Below are positions 26,386-35,225 of a stretch of DNA of 64,000 nucleotides, piece after piece. Under the pieces are notes generated by a model, which worked only from the letters and a program-made list of their open reading frames with translations, ran no database searches and was not told the origin of the DNA. Positions within the stretch are counted from its first letter, which is position 1, and each line of letters starts with the position of its first letter. Origin of the DNA: Schlesneria sp. (lineage in GTDB: Bacteria > Planctomycetota > Planctomycetia > Planctomycetales > Planctomycetaceae); NCBI GenBank assembly GCA_028291515.1, contig JAQGHU010000088.1, positions 1 to 64,000 of the forward strand. The letters run 5' to 3'. Made by a program: the position numbers and the translations under genes.

Positions 26386-28065
26386 CTATTGCTTTTTCTG
26401 GATTAGAATCATCACTGTCGACGGACTGATCACAGCGTCGACATCGGTCCATTCGGCCGTTTTAGTTTCCACTTTCGGTGAGGCATAATCGCGAATGTGT
26501 TGCTTGATGAACGGCAGGGCGTCGTTGATGGGAATCGCCAGGCCGTAGCTTTGGACAAGCGTCGTGTTAATTGTCTTGGCTGCCACGACCCCGACCACGC
26601 GGCCGCTGCGATCGCAGAGTGGTCCGCCGCTATTGCCAGGATTGACGTGAACATCCAGGACGAGCATCTTTTCTGTGGCGTCGGAGGGAAGCCCGGTGAT
26701 GATACCGCGCGTCGCCTTCAGCCCCTTACCGACGACGGTCGCCATTGGAAAGCCGAATGCCATCACTTCTGTCCCTCGGCCTACGGGAGTCGTATTCACT
26801 GGTACGGCGGGGGCTTTCAACTGGCGGCACTCTAACAAAGCGATATCCAACTCTTTCGAGATCGCAACGACCTTTGCGTGGAAAAGGAGCCCATCCCCCT
26901 TGGTCGGGTCTTGAATCACGAGTGAGTCTGCATCGTCGACGACGTGTCGATTTGTCAGCACGTATCCTTCGGCAATGACAAAACCGGTTCCGTTTCCAAT
27001 TACTCGACTTTCCTCGTCGGGTGTTTCGGTCGCTGCGTTGCTCCGCAGCATCCGCATCACGACATATCCGCGAGTGGAATTGGCGCGATTTCCCGGATCC
27101 TTGGTGATCATCCTTTGGTAGATTTCGGTGGCATCGGCGAGTGCGTTCTTTTCCACGTTGACGAATCGTTTCAGACTCACGTCCGAGACGAACTGGCCGA
27201 TGTTTTGGGCGACATTGCTATTGTCGAGATCCAGCGTGGCGGCTCGGTCCCAATGTTTCACGGCCTGGGCATAGCGTTTCATCTGGATTTCGCAGATGGC
27301 AACATTGTTGAGCAACGCAATGTTGTTTGGGGCACGGGACAGGCACTGATTGAATTTCGTCTCGGCGATTTTGAAGTCGCGTTTCAGGAATGCGTTAACA
27401 GCCAGCAAGAAGACCGATTCTAGATGCTCGGGATAGACCTTGCGGGCCTTTTCGAGCTTCGCATTTGCGGCCGTGAAATTGTCAACGTTCAACAGTTCCA
27501 TCGCTTCGCGGACGAGATCGTCTGCTTCCTTCTGCAGCGCGTCGGCATCTTCTTTGGCCATCCATTTCGGCCCGACTCGTACCAGTTGATCGATCGCAGC
27601 TTGGTCCCAGTACTCATATCGAGTTTGAGCTTGCTCTTTCTCTTCCGTAGTCGTGTCCGGTGCTGCCATGAAGAACTTGTAGAGGATCAGCGCCTCTTCC
27701 GCCGTCTGGCACTTTAGCGCGTTCGCTTCCAGTGTTTTGACTTTCTGCGACGTCACCGCCTTGCCTGGCTTGCCAGGTTTGGCTTCTTTCTTCGTCGTGT
27801 CAGCTGACGTCAACGGTTTTTCAAGCTTGGATGCAGCAGCTGCATCTGGAGCTGTCGCGTCGGTGGGTTTAGTGGACTTCAGTTCGATCCCGATTTTCGC
27901 GGCGACTCCATCGACAGGCGATTCACCGAATGAAATCTTGTCAGCTTGTTGACCCAGGGTGATCGAGCACCACGTCACGGAGACCAATGCAATGGCGATC
28001 CAGTCAACGAGTTTTCGACCGCAGAAATCGATTGAGGACGGGACTAAGTTTTTCGGATCGAGCAC
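26386..28065 (-). CDS. TPR and trypsin-like serine protease, exported or anchored
   Basis: A 559-residue protein: hydrophobic helix at about 19-38 (signal or anchor), Lys/Ala/Thr-rich spacer, then TPR-like helices (about 180-330: AIAELL.., LNNVAICEIQMKRYAQAVKHWDRAATLDLDN), and a trypsin-like (S1C/HtrA-type) domain from about 350. The catalytic triad is present: His374 (TNRHVV), Asp407 (LDIALLE) and Ser479 (NPGNSGGPLCD). No PDZ domain is seen. The protease domain is followed by a short tail (VISPSTVMILIQKKQ). It lies 74 bases before the Hsp70 gene on the same strand and is likely in the same operon. Active periplasmic-type protease; substrate unknown. Confidence 0.88.
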   Translation of the reverse strand: MLDPKNLVPSSIDFCGRKLVDWIAIALVSVTWCSITLGQQADKISFGESPVDGVAAKIGIELKSTKPTDATAPDAAAASKLEKPLTSADTTKKEAKPGKPGKAVTSQKVKTLEANALKCQTAEEALILYKFFMAAPDTTTEEKEQAQTRYEYWDQAAIDQLVRVGPKWMAKEDADALQKEADDLVREAMELLNVDNFTAANAKLEKARKVYPEHLESVFLLAVNAFLKRDFKIAETKFNQCLSRAPNNIALLNNVAICEIQMKRYAQAVKHWDRAATLDLDNSNVAQNIGQFVSDVSLKRFVNVEKNALADATEIYQRMITKDPGNRANSTRGYVVMRMLRSNAATETPDEESRVIGNGTGFVIAEGYVLTNRHVVDDADSLVIQDPTKGDGLLFHAKVVAISKELDIALLECRQLKAPAVPVNTTPVGRGTEVMAFGFPMATVVGKGLKATRGIITGLPSDATEKMLVLDVHVNPGNSGGPLCDRSGRVVGVVAAKTINTTLVQSYGLAIPINDALPFIKQHIRDYASPKVETKTAEWTDVDAVISPSTVMILIQKKQ

Positions 28066-28122
28066 TTGATCAAACTTTGCTACAGGGAATTCGGCGGACG
28101 ATTGGTGGGACAGCGGACCTGA

Positions 28123-31100
28123 TTATTTCTTCTCTGGCGGATCTCCCAAGTTGATCAGTGCTCCTCCAGCAAACACCGCACCTCGTTCCTGGCCTTGGTA
28201 TTGGTATTGAACGTAGAACGACTTTGTGACGCCGTATTTCGGATCCGGTACACCACTCACCGCCTGATTCTGGGCTTCCTGTGTGAGACGCAGTCCGTTG
28301 CGACTGACAAGCGGCTTGAACTTCCGCGTCAGGTCAATTCCGTTGTTGGGGCTGTAAATTCCGACACCCCATCGGACTTCGATCAACTTGAATTTGTTGT
28401 CAGTCACACTATTAGAGGCATTTCGCGCTTCAATGACGACAGGCTGGTATTCAGGAACCTTCCGGAATTCTTCGATGCCATTCAGTCGATAGCGCAGATG
28501 CATGAACTTAGCGACTCCATTTTTCGGATCTCTCCCGATCAACGATGAGTCAACAGCCATCATCAACCGTCCGGATTTAGCCCCTGCGGTGACCGCGGGA
28601 GTGATCACCGTCAGATCCTCGGGGACCCCATACTTGGCTTCCAGGATCTCCAGTTTTTTCCCTGGCGGTTCGGAGGGTTTCTGTGATTCCGCTTCTTCGG
28701 CATTCAGTTGTTCGAGGTCCTTGGCCGTAACCGGTGCTCCACGCGCAGCCCACCGAATCGCGGCTTGAAATAACCAGTATCCGGGTGGGTCACCGTAACC
28801 GGGCTCGACGGAGCTATACGTGAGGCGACCGCTTCCGTGAGGCAAAGTGGCGAAAGTCGGTTCTCCCGCAAATGAGCCTGAACCGCGGCGTAACATCACG
28901 ACATGCGGCTTCTGGACCGTGAAATTGCCAGCTTGTTGCAGGTAGTTGCCAGCCGGAATCAGGTCTTCGGCTCCGTTGAAAAGGATGTCTGATGCGCCGG
29001 GGACTTTCTCGAACGTCCAAGAATGGTTAAAGCCCGTAGTGATCCCCAGTGGGATCAGGTGCTCCATGTTTCGACCGTTATACGCATTGAATACCACCAG
29101 GTGCCCACCTGACTGGACAAAGTCAGCCAACGGCTTGAACGCGTCAGGGTGCTTATTGGCTGGTTGCCCCCAGTGGTCCATCATGTTCGTTCCGACAACA
29201 ACCAGCGAATAACGCGAGTAGTCCGGCTTGGGGAACTCGGGATACAGGTCAAATGGCAGCCGGACCTGCCGACACGCTGCGATCGCAGCCTCCTGATCGC
29301 CACCATCGTTCATGAGGAGCAGTGCTTTGGCATCCGCCTTTCGATTGAGCAACCACGATCCGGAGGGAATGGCAGATGTCGTCGTTGTTGCTGATGCCTT
29401 TAATGAGCTAGCCGCGAGCGGGACGTCGAGCTGCGGCTTCGTCGGGTAAACATCGGACCCGTACTGTTTGATTTCTTTTTCTTCCGCGTCGCTGAGCGGC
29501 TTCAGTTCAAAGTCCCTGATGCGAAACGATGTCTGGAATGTCCCGAGCCAAAGATTCGCTCGATCAGCAGCCGAATAGTGGGGCGGATAGTAATTCGGGT
29601 CCTGAGACAGACGGCGCGGGTCCCCATGCCAGCGAACGACGTCCAGGTCACCACACCGGACGACGATGGTATCGGGAAGCACGTAGCAACGGACCTGACT
29701 GGTCTTACCGAGAGGGAATAAGGGCGTGCTATATTTCCGTTGCGTGAAGTTCATCGCGTCCAGGAACCGTTTGCCATCCAATTGGTCCACTCCGGCTTTC
29801 GACATTTCGCCATCAAGCGGGACTGCGCAGCAGTGGCCGCCGACGATGAGACCAAAATAAAGGTCGTCGGGTCCTTCAAGTCGTTCGACTGTGGCCGAGA
29901 GCACGTATTTTTCAGGCGGCACAACTGGAATTCGAAGTCTAGTGATACGCTCCGTGGAGCTGACCAATCCTGCGGAATCCAGTTTCCATTCGCCAAGTCG
30001 GCTATCGCGTTTGGCGTCCAGAATCGGCAGCAATTTTCCATCTTTCCCCAACGAAGGGATCTCCGGAAAACCGGATGGAGGCAATTGCTCCAGCACCAGT
30101 TTTTCGAACCTGAATTTTTGATTCCAGCAACCAATCGCGAGACGTCCCTGCGGGACCGTTCTTCCCCAGTGCCAGGTTGCTCGCAGAGGATTGCCGACCC
30201 AATCAATAATGGTCTTTTCACCGTTCATTACCTTCAGGCCAGTTCGCCGAACGAAGAAGGTGAGGTCGACCGGCGTGTCATCCACCATCACGGGTTCGCG
30301 GTAGGTCGTTATATTTTCAGGCGTGTTACGAAAATCGACATGCATGCCACTCGTACCGGCACCGTCGAAGACCACATCAGCTTGCGAATTGCTGAATGGA
30401 AGTGAGACATTTAACTCCCTTTCACCATCACCTTCACGAGCGACTCGCATTGTCAGTTTGTATTCCGCGGGAACATCCGACGGAATGACCAGTCGGCTAA
30501 GCCCGTTCGCTTCCGAGATCCGAATCGCAGTGCCATCCCGCTCCCATTTGCCGTTCAACTTATCTCGTTCTGGGTTGACCAGGGATAATAAATCGACTTC
30601 CTTGCCGACGGAAAAACTGGGGTGGACGGGGAATGGCGGTGGCGACTTCGGGGGACCAATCTTGATGTCACGGAATCGGAGATGATGGTGAGTACTTAGA
30701 GACAACCGGCGGGCATCAGACAGAGCCCAATCCCCTGGTCGCGACAGCCGATTCGATTCACCGTGCCATTCCACCAACGTCCGACCGTCGATGTCGCACC
30801 GAACGCCTTTCTTGGTAACAGTGCAATCCAACTGGGCAGGAACCCCTTTCTTGAGGTACGAGCCAGACCGGCGTGCTTCATTATAATTCCATCGCTGCCC
30901 ATCGATCATGTCGATACCCAGGCAGTCACTATTGACGATCGTCAGTTGACAGATCCCCTTTGAGACAGGAAGTCCCACTACGATCGTCGCATGATCGTCC
31001 GGCGCCTGCTCGGGGCGTTCCACGGTGGCAGATAACGTGTACTCTTCAGGCACGACAGTCGGCAGGTAAAGAACGCCAACCCCTTCCGGACTGGAAATCG

Positions 31101-32328
31101 AGTTCTTGTTAAGTGCCCAAATCCCCTTCACCGCATCGCGATCAGGATCTGTCAGCGGAAGAATGTCAACCTCTCGGTCGAGCCGTGGCAAACGAGGAAC
31201 CGATGCCTCTGGCTTGATCGGGATGATTTTCGCCGATTCGATCACCACCTTGCTCATGGTCGCAACAAAGACAGATTCGCGACATCCCATTTCGTAGCCA
31301 CCGTGCAGATACAACCGCTCAGGATCTCCGTACCAGTCAATCACGGTCTCCTTGTCGAATCTGACATGCAGATGGCCCGGATGAACCGTGAGCACGATTT
31401 CGCCTGCGGATTGCTCTTGGAAGAGTTTGCACTTTTTGGTGGTGCAGTTATCGTTTGAATCGCGTCCATCTACAAACAGGCCGCTGACGGTTGAATTCCA
31501 CCCGTCAAGCGTCACGATTCCCTGGTGCCCGGCCATCATGAAACCGATGTTCAGACCTTCATTGCCTTCCATTCGACGGACAGACATTTTCAATTGATAG
31601 TGTTCGGGGGCTTTGGTCGGTAAATATATCCGACTATCGGGCGGACCGATCAGTGCATCAGAAGTCTGCTGCCACTCACCTTTGACGACGTCGCGAGGCA
31701 GGTTCACCGCCTTCATTAAATCGATGGGATCACCTGCGGTCTCGACCGACAGTTTTGAAATGGGCCACAACAGAGCGTCTGTCTTCGGTTGATCGATCGC
31801 GCTGATGGAGGCGGGTTGAGCATGACTGTTTGGGGCAGGGGGTGGGGTGTTGACGACCGGATTGGGTGGCTCGATCGAAGGTCGCGATCGCCGCGGGCTC
31901 ATCAAGAACACCGCGAGCAGACATACGGCAATCCCAATGCCACCGATGATCTTTGTATTGGGTGGTAGCCCAGAACCCTTCTTCTTTTTAGATCGCGACC
32001 GCTTTGGCAATTCAGCCATCGGCAAGTCGTCGAAATCCGGTTCCTCTTGAACGGGGGCTAGTTGTTCCCGCAGCTTGCCGTCGTAGGCGGATTTGGTCGC
32101 TGGCTTTAATAGGCAAAGCCGGGCCATCGCCAGTTCATTCAGGATCTTGGCGGCATCAGCAGCGTATTCGCCCGACTGATACTGCCGGACAAAACTCATC
32201 TGTCTTTCCGCAGCACCTTCGATAACGTCGAGGTCGCTTTCATACAGTTCAACACCGAGTAGTCGGTAGTGGTTCGGCGGCTGATCCTTGAGCGGGATGC
32301 CGAGCCATTTGCGATAGGGGTCAAACAT
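28123..32328 (-). CDS. Giant J-like/transmembrane/repeat protein with C-terminal GATase-like and DUF3395-like modules, paralogue 3
   Basis: A 1401-residue protein from ATG 32328 (20 upstream codons dropped to align with the paralogues). It has the same HPD-less J-like head (NHYRLLGVE..QSGEY..ILNELAMARLCLL), a membrane helix at about 127-144, and four exported repeats. The C-terminus differs: a Rossmann/GATase-like stretch (about 1010-1200; DYSRYSLVVVGTN, LADFVQSGGHLVVFNAYNG) and then two copies of a module with YG, LT, (V/A)..G.L......GVPDPKYGVTKSFYVQYQYQG (about 1224-1300 and 1312-1400). This last pattern resembles DUF3395, which ends eukaryotic DNAJC11 J-proteins. Its stop lies 57 bases before the TPR-trypsin gene. 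Confidence 0.8.
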   Translation of the reverse strand: MFDPYRKWLGIPLKDQPPNHYRLLGVELYESDLDVIEGAAERQMSFVRQYQSGEYAADAAKILNELAMARLCLLKPATKSAYDGKLREQLAPVQEEPDFDDLPMAELPKRSRSKKKKGSGLPPNTKIIGGIGIAVCLLAVFLMSPRRSRPSIEPPNPVVNTPPPAPNSHAQPASISAIDQPKTDALLWPISKLSVETAGDPIDLMKAVNLPRDVVKGEWQQTSDALIGPPDSRIYLPTKAPEHYQLKMSVRRMEGNEGLNIGFMMAGHQGIVTLDGWNSTVSGLFVDGRDSNDNCTTKKCKLFQEQSAGEIVLTVHPGHLHVRFDKETVIDWYGDPERLYLHGGYEMGCRESVFVATMSKVVIESAKIIPIKPEASVPRLPRLDREVDILPLTDPDRDAVKGIWALNKNSISSPEGVGVLYLPTVVPEEYTLSATVERPEQAPDDHATIVVGLPVSKGICQLTIVNSDCLGIDMIDGQRWNYNEARRSGSYLKKGVPAQLDCTVTKKGVRCDIDGRTLVEWHGESNRLSRPGDWALSDARRLSLSTHHHLRFRDIKIGPPKSPPPFPVHPSFSVGKEVDLLSLVNPERDKLNGKWERDGTAIRISEANGLSRLVIPSDVPAEYKLTMRVAREGDGERELNVSLPFSNSQADVVFDGAGTSGMHVDFRNTPENITTYREPVMVDDTPVDLTFFVRRTGLKVMNGEKTIIDWVGNPLRATWHWGRTVPQGRLAIGCWNQKFRFEKLVLEQLPPSGFPEIPSLGKDGKLLPILDAKRDSRLGEWKLDSAGLVSSTERITRLRIPVVPPEKYVLSATVERLEGPDDLYFGLIVGGHCCAVPLDGEMSKAGVDQLDGKRFLDAMNFTQRKYSTPLFPLGKTSQVRCYVLPDTIVVRCGDLDVVRWHGDPRRLSQDPNYYPPHYSAADRANLWLGTFQTSFRIRDFELKPLSDAEEKEIKQYGSDVYPTKPQLDVPLAASSLKASATTTTSAIPSGSWLLNRKADAKALLLMNDGGDQEAAIAACRQVRLPFDLYPEFPKPDYSRYSLVVVGTNMMDHWGQPANKHPDAFKPLADFVQSGGHLVVFNAYNGRNMEHLIPLGITTGFNHSWTFEKVPGASDILFNGAEDLIPAGNYLQQAGNFTVQKPHVVMLRRGSGSFAGEPTFATLPHGSGRLTYSSVEPGYGDPPGYWLFQAAIRWAARGAPVTAKDLEQLNAEEAESQKPSEPPGKKLEILEAKYGVPEDLTVITPAVTAGAKSGRLMMAVDSSLIGRDPKNGVAKFMHLRYRLNGIEEFRKVPEYQPVVIEARNASNSVTDNKFKLIEVRWGVGIYSPNNGIDLTRKFKPLVSRNGLRLTQEAQNQAVSGVPDPKYGVTKSFYVQYQYQGQERGAVFAGGALINLGDPPEKK

Positions 32329-32572
32329 GCATGAGATCCACGGACGACCAGGTAAAGACACGATGTCAATTGTAGCCGTTTTAGCCAAGCTCCGAAAATG
32401 CTACAATCCCCGAGACGGCGGGTTACCGAATTGCGGCAAAAATCTAGCGCCATCAGGATGCGGCACAGATCGTTTAGCAGCGGCGCATCGACTCGTCCGT
32501 AGATAGATCGAATGTCGCCACTGTGTTCTGAGGGGCACTTCTAGTCGCTGAATGGACCTAATCCGATTTCGA

Positions 32573-34261
32573 TCAGTTGCGAAGGCCGCTCAGTAGGACT
32601 TTGGCTTCATCGGCCGCGGCCGTACCGGGGTAGTCCTTGACGACCTGCTCCAACCATTTGCGAGCACTGGTCGTTTCTTTCCTGTCGATGAACTTCTTCG
32701 CCAGCGCGAGCTTCGTGCTGGCTTTGCCTTCCTTCTCGGCTTGTGCGGCGCTCTCTTTGGCAAGCCGCTTTTCGTCTTCTGCAGCCTGTCGTCGGCGGCC
32801 CTCTGCCAGCGCGGCGAGTTGCTGCTTCGCGCGGGCTTCTTCGTCGCGGATCGCACGTTCGCTGCGGGCGAGTTCCGCGGCCCGTTCGTTTTGAGCCGCG
32901 TACTCGATGGCGTGCTTTTCGTTGGCTGCTCGATAGGCAAGCCGTTGCTTATTTTCAGCTTCTGTAAGAGGCGGAATCGCGACATCGACGATTCGATCAT
33001 TGCGGAAGAGATCGCGGGGGAGGTCCTTCGAATCGAGGATGCATGCGAGTTCGAAAACAGTGTTCGTAGTTCCTCCCACTGTCTTGTATGTCGTAGTTCC
33101 CAGCACTTCGAAAACCAGTTCGCTGCTGATTCGAGTACGTGTTGAGTCGACGGCATTAGTCAGGTCGAGGCCGCGGAGTTTCAGCATCGTTCCTTGGGAT
33201 TCAACCAGACATTCGCCGTCGCTCTTCGAGAGAACTTGGACGACCGTAATCACCGTGGGGAAGATCCCGCACTGCCCAGCGCGGAGCGTTTGGATATCGA
33301 GAGGTTCGAAAGCCAGCGGCTTATCGAGCAACGCGTTGAGGTCGTCGACTAGCGTCAACATGAACGTTCGCATCGCTCGCTCGCCAGCACCATCATCAAT
33401 GACCATTCGCTCTTTGATTTTGGCGGCTTGAGTTTCGATCTGCTTTTTCAGCTTTGCGATCTCATCACGCCTCACGCCGGCCAATGATGCGACCTGAATG
33501 AGGGCTCGCTTTTCGCCATCCGTGAATTTGGGACCTGTATCGCCGAACGGCAGCGGCTTGGGATCCTTCCAGATCTTTGCAACAGCGTCGGATACCTCGA
33601 TCGCGGAGACCGCGAAGTTGAGATTCTGACCAGAAGTGACGATCAGAGTGTTGACCCCAATCACTTCGCCCTTTCGATTCAAGAGCGGACCGCCGCTGCT
33701 GCCTGGCGAAATCGGAGCGCTGGTCTGGATCCAAGTTCCGTCTTTCGGTTCGTGGCCGACTTTTTCAGGCCGGCGAATTGCGCTGACGATGCCTTCGCTG
33801 GCAGTGAACGACAGTCCGTTTGGGGATCCGAACGCAATAGTCGCTTCTCCCTTTCGCGGGAGCTGCTTCGCCAAGGCCAGGGTCGGAAGACTTTTTGAGT
33901 CAGCCAGTTTGATAATCGCCAGGTCTCGATCTGGATCGGCGAAAAGCACGCTAGTGACTTCGGCGGTTTTGCCGTTCGCAAAGGTCGCGACCGCTTTGGT
34001 TGCCCCGTCGATCACGTGAAAATTCGTGACGACTGTTCCGTCGGCTTTGATGACGAAACCACTGCCGATCGCAGGCCCGTTTCTGGTTGTGATGTCGAGC
34101 CGGATAACCGCTGGCTCGACGCTCTCGATCAGGTCGGCAGTGTCAACACCGCCCCCGCACCCGGAGATCATCAGAAACATCGCGATTGAGAAGGCGCGAA
34201 CTATCTCGACGTTTCGATTGGTCCAGCGGACTAGCATCACGAGATTTCGGGAGTCGGTCAT
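32573..34261 (-). CDS. HtrA-like serine protease lipoprotein with C-terminal coiled coil
   Basis: A 562-residue protein if started at ATG 34261, with GGGA 8 bases upstream. The frame is open to 34336, but those codons lie in the tRNA-derived repeat and must be discarded. A lipobox (FLMISGC, Cys35) is followed by a trypsin-like domain with His82 (TNFHVI), Asp113 (DRDLAIIKL) and Ser189 (SPGSSGGPL), all intact. After about 230 there is no PDZ domain but a separate domain with predicted coiled coil (KRALIQVASLAGVRRDEIAKLKKQIETQ), and the last 130 residues are Ala/Glu/Arg/Lys-rich helix (AARSERAIRDEEARAKQQ) then a TPR-like end. It is the outermost gene of the chaperone-protease block and abuts the element's left end. 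Confidence 0.85.
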   Translation of the reverse strand: MTDSRNLVMLVRWTNRNVEIVRAFSIAMFLMISGCGGGVDTADLIESVEPAVIRLDITTRNGPAIGSGFVIKADGTVVTNFHVIDGATKAVATFANGKTAEVTSVLFADPDRDLAIIKLADSKSLPTLALAKQLPRKGEATIAFGSPNGLSFTASEGIVSAIRRPEKVGHEPKDGTWIQTSAPISPGSSGGPLLNRKGEVIGVNTLIVTSGQNLNFAVSAIEVSDAVAKIWKDPKPLPFGDTGPKFTDGEKRALIQVASLAGVRRDEIAKLKKQIETQAAKIKERMVIDDGAGERAMRTFMLTLVDDLNALLDKPLAFEPLDIQTLRAGQCGIFPTVITVVQVLSKSDGECLVESQGTMLKLRGLDLTNAVDSTRTRISSELVFEVLGTTTYKTVGGTTNTVFELACILDSKDLPRDLFRNDRIVDVAIPPLTEAENKQRLAYRAANEKHAIEYAAQNERAAELARSERAIRDEEARAKQQLAALAEGRRRQAAEDEKRLAKESAAQAEKEGKASTKLALAKKFIDRKETTSARKWLEQVVKDYPGTAAADEAKVLLSGLRN

Positions 34262-34307
34262 ACTGCAATCCCGATCGAAATCGCGGTCGTCACCGCGAAA
34301 ACCGATC

Positions 34308-34361
34308 ATTGCCCAGGACAGGAATCGAACCTGCACGTCATTGCTGACACTAGGCCCTCAA
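34308..34361 (-). repeat. attL: Left attachment site: orphan 3' half of tRNA-Leu(GAG)
   Basis: On the minus strand this reads anticodon loop TTGAGGG, CCTAGTG, the variable arm GTCA-GCAA-TGAC (perfect 4-bp stem), then CGTGCAGGTTCGATTCCTGTCCTGGGCA and AT. It equals the intact tRNA at 55378-55461 in two blocks (14 and 30 bases identical at the same 40-base spacing) but has a different variable arm. The 5' half of a tRNA is missing: bases beyond 34361 do not match. This is the original chromosomal 3' half displaced by integration; 'L' means only the left end in this window. Confidence 0.88.
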
Positions 34362-34523
34362 GCAAGGTGCAAAACAGCTTGCCGGACAGGTTAAAGCATG
34401 AATTTAAGCACTCTATCGCAAGTTTCGCTGAGTCGCAATTCGTCGCAGAAACATGCAATCTTGCTTGGAACTTGCGGGAGTCGCCGCGATTACCGGGTAG
34501 AGTCAGGTACGACACCCCGGCGC

Positions 34524-34967
34524 CTACAGCTCTAGAACGAATTCCTCTGGCTTGACCTGAAAGTATGCTGCATGTTTTGCAATGGCGGAGAAGAACCAGG
34601 CATCATGGCCGCGGCCTCCGAATCGCTTCGCGTACTTCGCAAACAGTGCCTCACCGACCTTACTTGGTGCCGAAAATCGCGATACCTTGTCTTGGTACTC
34701 GTGCATCATCTCGTGGATCAGGTCGCGCTGCCAACTCGGCATGAAACGAACCTCCGCAACCGGGTCGTGCTGGTTTGGTTCGGAGGCCGCATCTAGATCG
34801 TATCCATCGAAAAACAGATATATGCTGCCGTCTAGGTAACCGGGAGCGTGGTCACCCTGCTCCACGACGAGCGGCGATTTTTCGACGCCAAGATCAACGT
34901 ACCAATCATCCCATAGCTGGTTGTAGAGCGATTGGACGTTTACCTTCACCTTTTCAATTGTTGTCAC
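34524..34967 (-). CDS. HExxH metallopeptidase-like protein
   Basis: A 147-residue protein if started at GTG 34967, which has GGAGG 10 bases upstream; the longest frame begins 51 bases earlier with another GTG and no such site. The zincin motif is in RDLIHEMMHEYQDK: His-Glu-x-x-His with the following Glu/Tyr. A later GHDAWFF could give the third ligand. Size and the lone HExxH resemble short gluzincin/SprT-like peptidases carried by mobile elements. No signal peptide. It diverges from the cargo operon that starts 258 bases to its right, and it is the first gene inside the left end. Peptidase activity is inferred. Confidence 0.6.
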   Translation of the reverse strand: MTTIEKVKVNVQSLYNQLWDDWYVDLGVEKSPLVVEQGDHAPGYLDGSIYLFFDGYDLDAASEPNQHDPVAEVRFMPSWQRDLIHEMMHEYQDKVSRFSAPSKVGEALFAKYAKRFGGRGHDAWFFSAIAKHAAYFQVKPEEFVLEL

Positions 34968-35225
34968 TGCCGAAATTCCTCCAAGGCACGAGAAGTGGTT
35001 CTCGAAAGCAAGTATCACGGGTGCTTCGTCAACAGATTTCGTCGATCGTATCCCGAGCCGCCTTCAAGTCGCTGGAAATACGCGGGCCGCGCAATCGCTA
35101 CAAGCATTGCATTCTTCCCACTCATCTCAAAACAACAATGACCATTTACTTATCGATTTGTAAGTGTTAGAACAATACGCACAAATAGCAAATTCGCAGC
35201 AATCTGCTTCGGTGTCGGGGAAAGA

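Noticed and set aside
34308-34396. Second complete tRNA-Leu gene
   Set aside because: Only the 3' half matches; beyond the anticodon loop there is no acceptor 5' strand or D-arm. It is an attachment-site relic.
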